NCBI GenBank assembly: GCA_946479505.1
Contig: CAMLGC010000004.1
Span: 1 to 64,000, forward strand
Source of the DNA: an uncultured Sphingomonadaceae bacterium
Lineage (GTDB): Bacteria > Pseudomonadota > Alphaproteobacteria > Sphingomonadales > Sphingomonadaceae
DNA: 64,000 nt
Reading direction: 5' to 3'
Below the pieces are notes generated by a model. That model was not told the origin of the DNA. It saw only the letters and a list, made by a program, of their open reading frames with translations, and did no database searches. Of the stretch, positions 25,651 through 34,337 are shown piece by piece (the first letter of the stretch is position 1; each line of letters begins with the position of its first letter). A program made the translations under genes and the position numbers.

Positions 25651-26439
25651 GTGTCTGTTTTTCAGCGGAATAACGTAAGGCTCTCGGGCGATGGTGAGCG
25701 CGCGATGATCTTCGCCCACGGCTTTGGCTGTGACCAGAACATGTGGCAGCCGGTAGCATCGGCTTTCGAGGGCGATTTCACGACGGTCCTGTTCGACCAG
25801 GTCGGGGCGGGGGGCTCCGATCTGTCCGCCTACAGCAGCGCGAAATATAGCCAGCTCCAGGGTTATGCGGACGATCTGGTCGAGATCGTGCGGGACCTCG
25901 GCCGGAAGAACGTGATCTTCGTCGGCCATTCGGTCAGCGCGATGGTTGGCGTGCTTGCCTCGCTGAAGGATCCGTCACTCTTTTCCGCGCTCGTTATGGT
26001 CGGACCATCGCCGCGCTATATCGACGATGGCGATTATCGGGGAGGATTTGCGGCAGCGGACATCGCCGAATTGCTCGACTCCTTGGCGGACAATCACCTA
26101 GGCTGGTCGGCGATGATGGCGCCGGTGATCATGGGCAATCCCGATCGGCCGGAATTGGGCGAGCAGCTGACCAACAGCTTCTGTCGGACCGATCCGGCGA
26201 TCGCCAAGGAGTTCGCGCGCGTTACCTTCACGTCGGATAACCGCGCGGATCTGCCCAAAGTGACGACCCGCACACTCATCCTGCAGTGCCGCGAGGACGC
26301 GATCGCCCCTCCCTATGTGGGCAACTACGTCCGTGACCATATTCCCGGCAGCGAAATGGTGCTGCTGAACGCGACCGGGCATTGTCCGAACCTCAGCGCG
26401 CCGGAAGAGGTCATCGCAGCGATCCGCGCCTTTGTCTGA
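25651..26439 (+). CDS. RsbQ-like alpha/beta hydrolase
   Basis: This 262-residue alpha/beta hydrolase is closest in pattern to Bacillus RsbQ and the strigolactone-receptor family. The triad is S94 (VGHSVSAM), D216 (CREDAIAP) and H244 (NATGHCPNL), nearly the RsbQ numbering. The N-terminal VRLSGDGERAMIFAHGFGCDQNMW is characteristic. GGAGGT at 25639-25644 sets a GTG start at 25651; an in-frame ATG at 25597 has no RBS. RsbQ works with a PAS-domain partner (RsbP), hydrolysing or presenting a small ligand. Here the next gene also starts with a PAS domain and overlaps by 8 bases, so a sensing partnership is likely but inferred. Confidence 0.85.
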   Translation: MSVFQRNNVRLSGDGERAMIFAHGFGCDQNMWQPVASAFEGDFTTVLFDQVGAGGSDLSAYSSAKYSQLQGYADDLVEIVRDLGRKNVIFVGHSVSAMVGVLASLKDPSLFSALVMVGPSPRYIDDGDYRGGFAAADIAELLDSLADNHLGWSAMMAPVIMGNPDRPELGEQLTNSFCRTDPAIAKEFARVTFTSDNRADLPKVTTRTLILQCREDAIAPPYVGNYVRDHIPGSEMVLLNATGHCPNLSAPEEVIAAIRAFV

Positions 26440-27579
26440 TATCGGGAAGACTGCGCCGATCGTGCATGCCGACGACTTCGAGAATCTCTTCGAGAGCGCG
26501 CCCTGCGGCTATCTTTCGTTGTACCCGGAAGGCCACGTGGTCCTCGCCAATGAACGGATCGCTACCTGGACCGGATACGACCGAACCGAATTGATCGGAC
26601 GGCCGATCCACGATCTGCTGACCGTCGCCGGACGCATCTTTTATGAGACCAACATCTCGCCGCTACTACGGATGCAGGGGTTCGTCGATGAGGTCGCGAT
26701 GAATTTCCGCTCGGCCGACGGATCGAGCGTGCAATGCCTGGTGAACGCCGCGGAGCGCCGGAACGAGGGAGGCCAACTGCTGTTCACGCGTCTTGCGATC
26801 TTCAATGCGGTCGAACGCAGGCGTTACGAACGTGCGCTCGTCGATACGAACGAGGCAAATGAACAAGCCGCCGTCAAGGAGCGCGAGGCAGCGCAGCTTC
26901 GCGAGCAGTTCATCGCCGTGCTCGGTCACGATCTGCGCAACCCGCTGGCGTCGATCAGCAGCGGCGTCAGGTTGCTGAGCGATCGCGAGGCGGTCAGCCC
27001 GAAGGGAGAGCGTGTGCTTGCCCTGATGCAGGGCAGCATCGCGCGCGCGTCTGAGCTTATCGACAATGTCATGGACTTTGCGCGCGCACGGCTGGGCGGC
27101 GGGATCGGCCTGCGCCGCGACGCGCTGGCGCCGCTTACGCCGGTCCTTCAGCAGGTCGCGGCCGAAATCGCGTCGATTTCACCCGCACGCGATATCCGTA
27201 CCAGTTTCGCCATTGCAGAACCGGTCGACTGCGATCGCACACGGATTGGCCAGATGTTATCCAACCTTCTAGGCAACGCGGTCACTCATGGAGCCGAAGA
27301 CGAGCCGATCAGCGTGCGCGGCGAGACGAGAGATGGATTTTTCACGCTGTCGGTGCCAACGGCGGTGCTCCGATCGCTCCCGCTATCATGGAGCGGCTAT
27401 TCCAGCCGTTCTTTCGCGGCGAACTCAGACCGAACCAGATGGGGCTGGGATTAGGGCTGCATATCGCATCGGAGATCGCCAAGGCGCACGGCGGCGAACT
27501 GGCTGTGGAATCGAACGACCGGGAAACCCGGTTCGTTTTCGTGATGCCATTAGTCGATACCGACACTGCGGGAGATTAG
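26432..27579 (+). pseudogene. PAS-domain sensor histidine kinase, frameshifted
   Basis: The reading frame starts at TTG 26432, overlapping the hydrolase stop, and encodes a PAS domain (VLANERIATWTGYDRTELIGRP), a coiled linker, a HisKA domain with the phospho-acceptor histidine in VLGHDLRNPLASI, and the N box of the ATPase (QMLSNLLGNAVTHG). After TLSV (near 27353) the frame is lost and ends at 27454. In the frame one base back the protein resumes with ANGGAPIAPAIMERLFQPFFRGE, then the G boxes (MGLGLGLHIASEIAKAHGG) to a stop at 27579. A single missing base near 27353-27357 explains this. It could be a real lesion or a sequencing error. Confidence 0.82.
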
Positions 27580-27956
27580 GCGTCGAACGCCATTTCCCGG
27601 AATGCGGAGCCGATGGCTGGCCGGTCGAGCGGTTTGCGAAAAACCCGCCCCGGCGGGGCACATGGCAAGCATGCCTCCGGCGTCGCGGTCACGAAGATGA
27701 CGGGGATCGGTCCAAACCTGGCATGGATTTCCTGAACCGCTAGCGGCCCGCTTCCTTCGATCAGGGAAACGTCCGAAACAATGAAATCCGGACGCCTGTC
27801 GAACGCCGCTGTGACGGCGTCGCATTGCGATTCTGCCAAGCTGAACGAAAGCGCGCCATTGACGGTCAACAGGTCTTCGAGATCGAGCGCGATCAGCGCT
27901 TCATCTTCAATGATCAGTACATGGCACACGGGCTTCCCCAGGTTAGGCTGGCTCAA
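27576..27956 (-). CDS. Stand-alone receiver-domain response regulator
   Basis: This 126-residue CheY-like protein consists of one receiver domain: acidic pair in VLIIEDEALIALDLEDLL, phospho-acceptor aspartate in FIVSDVSLIEG and the conserved lysine in VFRKPLDRP. No output domain follows. It is convergent with the PAS histidine kinase and overlaps its last 4 bases, so it is the obvious candidate partner, or a phosphate sink, for that kinase. The LxExxL style of the N-terminus is typical of receivers paired with HWE or PAS kinases. Confidence 0.82.
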   Translation of the reverse strand: MSQPNLGKPVCHVLIIEDEALIALDLEDLLTVNGALSFSLAESQCDAVTAAFDRRPDFIVSDVSLIEGSGPLAVQEIHARFGPIPVIFVTATPEACLPCAPPGRVFRKPLDRPAIGSAFREMAFDA

Positions 27957-28354
27957 CGAGCGAGGAAGCCAATAAGACGCAAGTTTCTAGGCGAAATGCG
28001 GAATTAAACTTCGCCCAGCCGGAATACTGATGCGGCTCCACATGATCTGCGGTGACGAACGAATGACAGCCGATCTCTCATGGCCGATTATCGAAAATAG
28101 CGGGAGGGTCGCCGTCCATTCCGCTGCGCGCCCAAATCGGCCGTTCGAGTTATCAATCGCGGCTCCCGATAAACGCCGCTTCGCTTTGTTGCGAACGAGA
28201 AGTGTAAGGCATTATCCACACGGCCCATTCTCGTGACATAAAGTCGCAAGTTGATGGGGGATCGGGAAAGTCGGTCCAGCTCAGCCTCGGAATGGACAAG
28301 ATCGAGCTCTGCGATTCTCAGGCGCGCGGTTGTTCGTCGACGCAGAATGGAGGG
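27957..28354. other. Gene-free stretch
   Basis: These 400 bases hold only short reading frames without codon-use or family support. It lies between the receiver protein and a small exported protein, both on the minus strand, and may contain the promoter of the receiver gene. Confidence 0.4.
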
Positions 28355-28651
28355 CTAGGGTTTCGGTGCGGCCATAGTTTGGGCACGAAGCGAACTCGCG
28401 GATACTCCCTGGACCTGAGCGTCCCTCGTGCCGGTCGTGACGAGAACAGGATGTTCAACATGGCCTGTTTCCACCGAATCAACTGGCATTGAGGGTTCAG
28501 CGCTCGTGTCCACCACGCGTGTGGGCCGATCAGCAGGCACGATGACGACGCCTGGCGCGTCGTGATCGGGCGGAGCGCTGGTGAACAGAGCGACGCAGAG
28601 GGCGATCAATCCGATAGCGCCGATGCCAATCGCAATCTTGGTGCTCCGCAT
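28355..28651 (-). CDS. Small exported or membrane-anchored hypothetical protein
   Basis: This 98-residue frame has an N-terminal hydrophobic segment (IAIGIGAIGLIALCVALF) after a short basic start (MRSTK), fitting a signal anchor or signal peptide. The remainder is polar and Pro/Val/Thr-rich with no recognised domain. CGGAG lies seven bases before the ATG at 28651. It is divergent to the secreted glycosidase-like gene. No homology is recognised, so it could be a chance ORF. Confidence 0.4.
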   Translation of the reverse strand: MRSTKIAIGIGAIGLIALCVALFTSAPPDHDAPGVVIVPADRPTRVVDTSAEPSMPVDSVETGHVEHPVLVTTGTRDAQVQGVSASSLRAQTMAAPKP

Positions 28652-28690
28652 GCCGATCTCCGTGCGCAGAACGAGCGTAAGAAATTATCT

Positions 28691-28730
28691 TCAATCACTC
28701 ATGATTGCAATAAGAAGCATTTTCAATCAT
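28691..28730. promoter_or_regulatory. TGATTG/TCAATCA repeat cluster upstream of the secreted glycosidase
   Basis: TCAATCACTC (28691-28700), TGATTGCA (28702-28709) and TCAATCAT (28723-28730) are clustered in an AT-rich promoter region. The 10-mer TCAATCACTC recurs at 42590 before the TonB receptor, and TGATTG recurs twice in the rhaB/rhaE divergent region. It may be a shared binding site. Confidence 0.35.
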
Positions 28731-28796
28731 TATCTCCGCGTCGAATGCGCAATTTATGTCATCGATCGAGTCGCACTCGGCGAAAGGAGGGAAGTC

Positions 28797-30125
28797 ATGC
28801 AATCATCTAAAATGATGCTGGGCCGTTTGGCCGTCGCTGTTGCCGCCGCCGTGTTCATAATTCTCGGGGCTACTCCGTCGAATGCGCAGCCGGTGCAGCG
28901 GAAGGGCGTCACCCTTGCAGGTGACATCAATTATTTCATCAGCAACAATTTTGCCAATCTGCAGGCGGTGTTGAACACGGGAGCGGGCACCGTCGGCGTA
29001 AACCTCCCGTGGTTTGCCGCCACGCAGACGTGTGCAGGATGTGGCTCAACTGAGCCCAGTAACCCGACGTCCTGGAACGATCCCGTTTACGCGGCAAGTC
29101 CGGCTGTTGCGCAGTTGGACAAAATATCGAGCTACATTCGTCAGCATGGCAATGGCGTCACCCTTATGGTCATCACGTTCGGCACGCCGTCGTGGGCAGC
29201 CTGCTCTGGCGATCCGACCGATCCGGCACAGCAGCCATACTACCCTCCCCAGGATGCGGCGGACTATGGCGATTTCATGTATGCCATGTCTGAGCGTTAT
29301 AATGGGCAGCATACCAACAGCTCAGGCGAGCAGCTTGGCTTTGTAAGGGATTGGGTTGTCTACAACGAGGTGAACTCGCCGAGCTGGTGGCATAACACGT
29401 CCTGCAACACCTCAAATCTAGATCCCGTTTCCTATTATGGTGGGATCATGAACCAAGCCTACACCAACGTGCATCATGTAAGTAATACGCGCGTGCTGGC
29501 GGGCGCCTTTACGTCCTATGATCGAGTCAATTACCAAGGAGCGGCGGGGCTGCGAATTTCGACAAGCTACGCTGACTGGCGAGACAATACGAATAACGGG
29601 AATTCTCAAGCCGCATGGATCAGCCCTTTGGACTTCGTCCAGGAAATGCACGATCTTGCGATCAATTTCGATGCGATCGCCTTGCATCCTTATCCACCGC
29701 GCATCTATGACAATCCTTTGATGACGCCACCCGCGGGGGCCGTGAGTCTGGCCAATCTCGATTCGCTGCTCGAGTTGCTACGCGATCTCTATCCGAGCGA
29801 CACCGACCGCTGGCATGTGGCGCTTACCGAGTATTTTCAGCATTCCTATTACGGCAACCAGTCAGGATATGACCGCGTGTCGGCGGTGGGTTGTCCCAAT
29901 TACTTCTGTGCGCAAACCTCGGAAGCCAATTTGAACACCTATCTGCAAACGGCATACGGACCCAACGGGTCGCACAAGCCTTACGTCGATTACCTGATGT
30001 GGGGCATGTGGCAGAACGTATATCCATATGTCGGCGGCCTTGTACGTGCCGATGGCAGCGACAAGAACGAAGCTATTCCTAACAGCGGCAACGTTCGGGC
30101 GTCCTTTTCCGCGATCACTCCTTAA
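28797..30125 (+). CDS. Secreted clan GH-A-like glycoside hydrolase (family uncertain)
   Basis: This 442-residue protein has a signal peptide (cut after A30, SNA-QP) and a TIM-barrel-type glycosidase pattern. N190-E191 in WVVYNEVNSPSWW fits the acid/base NE of clan GH-A, and E345 in VALTEYFQHSYYG fits the nucleophile at the end of strand 7. I cannot place it in a numbered family; GH39- or GH5-like are possibilities. AAAGGAGGG seven bases before ATG 28797 fixes the start over an upstream in-frame ATG. A strong terminator follows. Its base composition is more AT-rich than the core genes. Its closeness to the rhamnose genes suggests a role in glycan breakdown. Confidence 0.62.
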   Translation: MQSSKMMLGRLAVAVAAAVFIILGATPSNAQPVQRKGVTLAGDINYFISNNFANLQAVLNTGAGTVGVNLPWFAATQTCAGCGSTEPSNPTSWNDPVYAASPAVAQLDKISSYIRQHGNGVTLMVITFGTPSWAACSGDPTDPAQQPYYPPQDAADYGDFMYAMSERYNGQHTNSSGEQLGFVRDWVVYNEVNSPSWWHNTSCNTSNLDPVSYYGGIMNQAYTNVHHVSNTRVLAGAFTSYDRVNYQGAAGLRISTSYADWRDNTNNGNSQAAWISPLDFVQEMHDLAINFDAIALHPYPPRIYDNPLMTPPAGAVSLANLDSLLELLRDLYPSDTDRWHVALTEYFQHSYYGNQSGYDRVSAVGCPNYFCAQTSEANLNTYLQTAYGPNGSHKPYVDYLMWGMWQNVYPYVGGLVRADGSDKNEAIPNSGNVRASFSAITP

Positions 30126-30149
30126 AGAGCGCTCACGCTTTACCTTCGA

Positions 30150-30179
30150 GCCGGCGGCTATTTCCCGCCGGCATTTTTT
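30150..30179 (+). terminator. Rho-independent terminator after the glycosidase
   Basis: GCCGGCGG (30150-30157) pairs with CCGCCGGC (30165-30172) around a 7-base loop, followed by ATTTTTT. It is a strong plus-strand intrinsic terminator 25 bases after the stop codon. Confidence 0.9.
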
Positions 30180-30260
30180 GTGAAGGACAACGATCAGCTT
30201 CGTCATCGTCCGGGGATGCGCACGACGCGCTTCTTTTACGCGTCATGGCCGCTGCGAATT

Positions 30261-31037
30261 TCACGGATTGCGACAGGCGTCCGTTGCGGCCTCGATCATT
30301 TGACGGAAGCCAGTTCGATGGAGGCTTGCACGGCCGGCCAAGACGCCATCAACGCCAGTTGCCATCATAATTGGCCCGATATTCCGATGATCGACTGAGC
30401 CCCCGTACAGAATGCGCACAGCTTCTCCTGCGCGGCCGAGCTGCCTCGTCAACGCGCATCGGATCACTTGGCGCATGGCGGTGATGTCTCCAAGTGAGGC
30501 GCTTCGCTCGCTCCCAATGGCCCAGACCGGCTCGTACGCAATGGCGAGCTGATGAGGATCAAACTGTCGCGGGAGCGAACGGCGTACCTGCGCCGCAACG
30601 TATCCTTCCGCTTGGCCGGCCTCTCGTATCCCGCCGGATTCGCCGACACAGAGAATCGCACCCATCTTAGCGCGCGAAAGGGCCTTCAGCTTCGCGAGCA
30701 CCTCCTCGTCCCGTTCTGCGTGGCCGCTCCGTCGTTCGCTGTGCCCGACGATGGCCCACTGCGCGCCAGCCTCCGCCAGCATCGACGCCGAAATATCGCC
30801 GGTGAACGCACCTTCGTCGGCAGCATGAACGTCCTGCGCACCGATGCTAATGCAGGGCAGCGCCGCCTCCGCGATCAGTGTAGCGGGAAGCGCCAATCCG
30901 ACCTCAATATCGTTCGTCTCGCGCGCCAGCCGCACGATCTCGCCCAGATCGGCAAGTTCCTTCAACTGTGCCCTGGATCCGTTCATTTTCCAGTTGCCGA
31001 CGACGAGGCGGCGCCGAAGCGGCTGGGAGTGCATCAA
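30261..31037 (-). CDS. tpiA: Triose-phosphate isomerase (island copy)
   Basis: This 258-residue TIM interconverts DHAP and glyceraldehyde-3-phosphate. The active-site elements are present: NWKMNG (Asn and Lys), the catalytic His in AIVGHSERR, the catalytic Glu in AIAYEPVWAIGS and the phosphate loop LYGGSVD. It is the last gene of the minus-strand rhamnose operon, 10 bases after the rhamnosidase. Rhamnulose-1-phosphate cleavage yields DHAP, so a dedicated TIM fits the pathway. A housekeeping TIM is expected elsewhere in the genome. Confidence 0.93.
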   Translation of the reverse strand: MMHSQPLRRRLVVGNWKMNGSRAQLKELADLGEIVRLARETNDIEVGLALPATLIAEAALPCISIGAQDVHAADEGAFTGDISASMLAEAGAQWAIVGHSERRSGHAERDEEVLAKLKALSRAKMGAILCVGESGGIREAGQAEGYVAAQVRRSLPRQFDPHQLAIAYEPVWAIGSERSASLGDITAMRQVIRCALTRQLGRAGEAVRILYGGSVDHRNIGPIMMATGVDGVLAGRASLHRTGFRQMIEAATDACRNP

Positions 31038-31047
31038 TCGTCTGCGT

Positions 31048-34000
31048 TCACAGCTTGGCGATCCGAACGAAATAGTCGCCCGGCGCGAGATCGAGCGTGA
31101 CCGTGTCGTCTCGGACCGATTGTGGCACCTCCCGGCCCTGTTCGGCCGCGATCGTCACCCGTTCGTTCGCGAGCATGGGCAGCGTGAGCGACGCCGTGGT
31201 GTTGGGTGGGACCGAAGCGCGGAGCGAGAGCAGCTCGGGCGTGCGCTGCCAGCGTGTGGCAACCCTGCCCATCGGACTATCGAAATCCGCGGCCGCTGAG
31301 GCGAAGCCAAGCCGGGTCTCGGGCGCCAGCCTGATGGCTCGAAAACCGGGTTCGGCGGTGTCGATGCCGGCAATGCGTCTGTAGAGAAAGCCGATCACGG
31401 CGCCTAGCGCGTAATGATTGTAGGAGTTCATCGACACGTCGCCGACATCTCCGTTCCAGCGCTCCCAAATCGTGGTCGCGCCCTTCGCTACCATATACCC
31501 CCAGGACGGAAACTCGGTGCGTTGCAGCAGGGCGTACACGATCTCCCGCTCGCCAAGGTCGAGCAGCACATCAAGCGCGTTCGGCGTGCCGAGGAAGCCG
31601 GTAGAGAGGAGGGTTCCGCGGCGGCGGATATCGGCGACCAGCTTGTCGCCGGCCGCCCGCCGAACATTGTCGGGAACGATTCCGTATCTCAGCGCGAGAA
31701 TGTAACCGGTCTGGCTCCCGTTCCCGATCGACCCATCGGCTCGGATGAACTCCCGGGCGAAAGCCGCACCGATACCGTCGCGCCGCTTGCGATAGATTTT
31801 CGCGGCCTCGGTGCGGCCGGTCGCTTGCGCCATTTGGGCAAGCTTGTCGGTGACATGCGCCCACATTGCCGTGGCGACCAGGTCCTTGGGAGTGGTCGGG
31901 TCGCCCGGCTGCTTGGCGTCAAGCGCGAGCCAGTCTCCGTAGTCGGTGCCGCGGGCGTTGCGCCAGATGAGGTCGCGATTCTCGCTGAAGACGTGCTCGG
32001 CATAGTCGGCCATTGCCGACCAGTTCTCGTCGACGATGCCGGTATCGCCATAACGCCACCAGACCGTCCACGGGAGCAAGATGCCGGCATCGGCCCAACC
32101 GGGCGCGCCCTTCATGTTCGCGTGCTCGCTTTGCGGGTTGTATTCCGCAAATGCACCCGACGGCGCCTGCGCGTCGCGAACGTCGCCCATGAACCGACGC
32201 GTGAACGCGTCCACATCCATGTTGAAGGTGGCTGCGTCCCAAAATACCTGGGCGTCGCCCATCCAGCCGAGCCGTTCGTCGCGCTGAGGACAGTCGGTCG
32301 GGATGCCGACGAAATTTGAGCGTTGGCTCCACAGCGTGTTTTGCCAGAGTTTCTGAACCAGCGGGTCGCTGATCGTGAAAGTACCGGTTCCACCGAGATC
32401 GCTGTGGATGACCTCACCAAACACGATGTCCTCGGGAAGATCGCCTTCCCAGCCTTCGATCTGGACGTATCGAAATCCGTGATATGTGAAATGCGGACGA
32501 TAGCGCTCCACCCCGTTCCCGCGAAACGTGTAACGGTCGCGCGCCATCGCCGATCGGAGATTCGATTGATCGACCTCACCCGAGGATTTCAGGATCTCGG
32601 CGAAGCGCATCGTGATCGTGCGGCCCGCCGGAGCCTGCGCCATGAGGCGGCACCAGCCTGCGAAGTTCTGGCCAAAATCGACGACGTGTTTGCCCGGCGC
32701 CAGCTTACGGATCGCCACGGGTTTGAGCGTGCGCGTGATGCGGATCGGGGCATCGATCTGGGCGACCAGCCTTGCGGACGTTGGTGGTGCGATCGTCGCC
32801 TGCCGCCAGCCGTCCCGCGATCCATCGGGTTCGTCCCAGCCATCGCGTTCTTGCCGCGCGTCATACACCTCCCCGTCGTAGATTTCAGAGGAGAGGATCG
32901 GCGACGGCGTGGTTTCCCAGTCCGAACCCGTTGCGATCACATCGCGGCTGCCATCGACATAGTCGATTTCCAGCTGTGCGATGAAGCGGCAGGGCGCGGG
33001 GCCGAAATCGTAGCGGCCGCCAAATAGACCGGTGCTTCCATACCATCCATCGCCCACGATCGCGCCGAGCATGTTAGAGCCGATCCGCATCTGCGGCGTC
33101 ACGTCAAAGATCCGATAAAGAACGCGCTTGCTGAAGTCGGTGCTTTCGGGCGTGAGCATCGCATCGCTCACGCGCGCGCCATTGAGATGCGCGTAATAGC
33201 CGCCGAGCGCGGTCGCATAGAGCCGTGCACGCGCCACCTTGCCACGGACCGTGAATTGTCGGCGCAGCAGCATCGCCGGGCCTGCGGGCCAGGGATCGAA
33301 ACGTGGTTTGCTGATAGCAACGATGGCTGGGCGCCACTGCGCATCACCCGAACTGGGTGACGAGGCGGTCGCGACGTCCCAGCCTTGCTCCGTCGTGTAG
33401 CGCTCGACGCGACCGTCCGCATAACGCACGCGCAGCACCGCAGCCATGCCGCCGCTGGGCGATACAGGTCCGCGTTCGGGGTGGTAGGTCGCCGCCACCG
33501 TCAAGACGTTCGTGCCATGGTGCAACGGGACGGCGACCGTCTCCATCCGCGCATTATTCACGACACCGGGTCGAAACAGCGTTCGTTCGACGGGACGCCC
33601 GTCCAGCCACACACCGTCGAGCGAATCGCGGGCGACCACCTGGAGCACGGCCTCTTCGGGCGCCGCGTCGAGCTCGATCCGGTAGCGGAAAAGCTGAGTC
33701 TCCTCCGTTTTGTGGTACGAACTCCAGACCCAGTGAAGACCTGCTGCGCGATCGCCTGCAATCTCGGTAGATTCGGCCGCGAGCCAATCGCCCTTCCAGT
33801 CCGCGCGATCGATCAGTCCCGTTTCCCAACTTGCTGGGTCGCTGGTCGTCTGCTCCCCGCGGCCATCCCACGTAACCACCTGCCAATGCGCGCGCTGCCG
33901 AGATTGCAAGGGAGGGCCTTCATAGGCGACGTCGAGGCTGTTCGCGCTCTCGACCCGGCCACTGTCCCAAATATCGGGCTCGCCTGCCGCAAGCCTTTCC

Positions 34001-34254
34001 GCCACGCTGGCGACCAGAATGCGATAGGCGGTCTGATGCGATTGCGGGTCGACCGTTTCGGTTCGCCAGCTCAGGCGTGGCCGATCGCTATCCACACCCA
34101 TCGGATCGTTGACGGCGTCGACGCGCAGATCGACGACCTTTCGGCCCGTTCGCAGTGACATGCTCGCATGGGCTCTGGAAACCGCGAGCAGGCCCATGGC
34201 GCTCCCGCTGGTCTGCAGCAGAATGCGACGGCTTATGCCGAAAGAATCGGACAT
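31048..34254 (-). CDS. Alpha-L-rhamnosidase (GH78), exported
   Basis: This 1068-residue multidomain glycosidase releases terminal alpha-L-rhamnose. It begins with a Tat-like signal (SRRILLQTSGSAMGLLAVSRAHA), followed by beta-sandwich domains (SDRPRLSWRTET motif near residue 60) and the (alpha/alpha)6 catalytic barrel with the family signature DCPQRDERLGWMGDAQVFW at about residues 650-670 and FNMDVDAFTRRFMGDVRDAQ. The C-terminal beta domain includes SYNHYALGAVIGFLYRRIAG. It lies in the operon rhaB-lldD-rhaT-rhamnosidase-tpiA, 83 bases after rhaT. The periplasmic or outer location implies hydrolysis after passage through the TonB-dependent receptor. Confidence 0.94.
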   Translation of the reverse strand: MSDSFGISRRILLQTSGSAMGLLAVSRAHASMSLRTGRKVVDLRVDAVNDPMGVDSDRPRLSWRTETVDPQSHQTAYRILVASVAERLAAGEPDIWDSGRVESANSLDVAYEGPPLQSRQRAHWQVVTWDGRGEQTTSDPASWETGLIDRADWKGDWLAAESTEIAGDRAAGLHWVWSSYHKTEETQLFRYRIELDAAPEEAVLQVVARDSLDGVWLDGRPVERTLFRPGVVNNARMETVAVPLHHGTNVLTVAATYHPERGPVSPSGGMAAVLRVRYADGRVERYTTEQGWDVATASSPSSGDAQWRPAIVAISKPRFDPWPAGPAMLLRRQFTVRGKVARARLYATALGGYYAHLNGARVSDAMLTPESTDFSKRVLYRIFDVTPQMRIGSNMLGAIVGDGWYGSTGLFGGRYDFGPAPCRFIAQLEIDYVDGSRDVIATGSDWETTPSPILSSEIYDGEVYDARQERDGWDEPDGSRDGWRQATIAPPTSARLVAQIDAPIRITRTLKPVAIRKLAPGKHVVDFGQNFAGWCRLMAQAPAGRTITMRFAEILKSSGEVDQSNLRSAMARDRYTFRGNGVERYRPHFTYHGFRYVQIEGWEGDLPEDIVFGEVIHSDLGGTGTFTISDPLVQKLWQNTLWSQRSNFVGIPTDCPQRDERLGWMGDAQVFWDAATFNMDVDAFTRRFMGDVRDAQAPSGAFAEYNPQSEHANMKGAPGWADAGILLPWTVWWRYGDTGIVDENWSAMADYAEHVFSENRDLIWRNARGTDYGDWLALDAKQPGDPTTPKDLVATAMWAHVTDKLAQMAQATGRTEAAKIYRKRRDGIGAAFAREFIRADGSIGNGSQTGYILALRYGIVPDNVRRAAGDKLVADIRRRGTLLSTGFLGTPNALDVLLDLGEREIVYALLQRTEFPSWGYMVAKGATTIWERWNGDVGDVSMNSYNHYALGAVIGFLYRRIAGIDTAEPGFRAIRLAPETRLGFASAAADFDSPMGRVATRWQRTPELLSLRASVPPNTTASLTLPMLANERVTIAAEQGREVPQSVRDDTVTLDLAPGDYFVRIAKL

Positions 34255-34337
34255 CGCTTACTCTCCAAAGATAACGAGATGTTGTGGCGGGGTATTACGC
34301 CGAGAAGCCATGACGACCACCGTCTGCGCGATCGGTC

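Noticed and set aside
28292..28492. 66-codon plus-strand frame
   Set aside because: There is no RBS or family likeness, and it overlaps the better supported minus-strand small exported protein.
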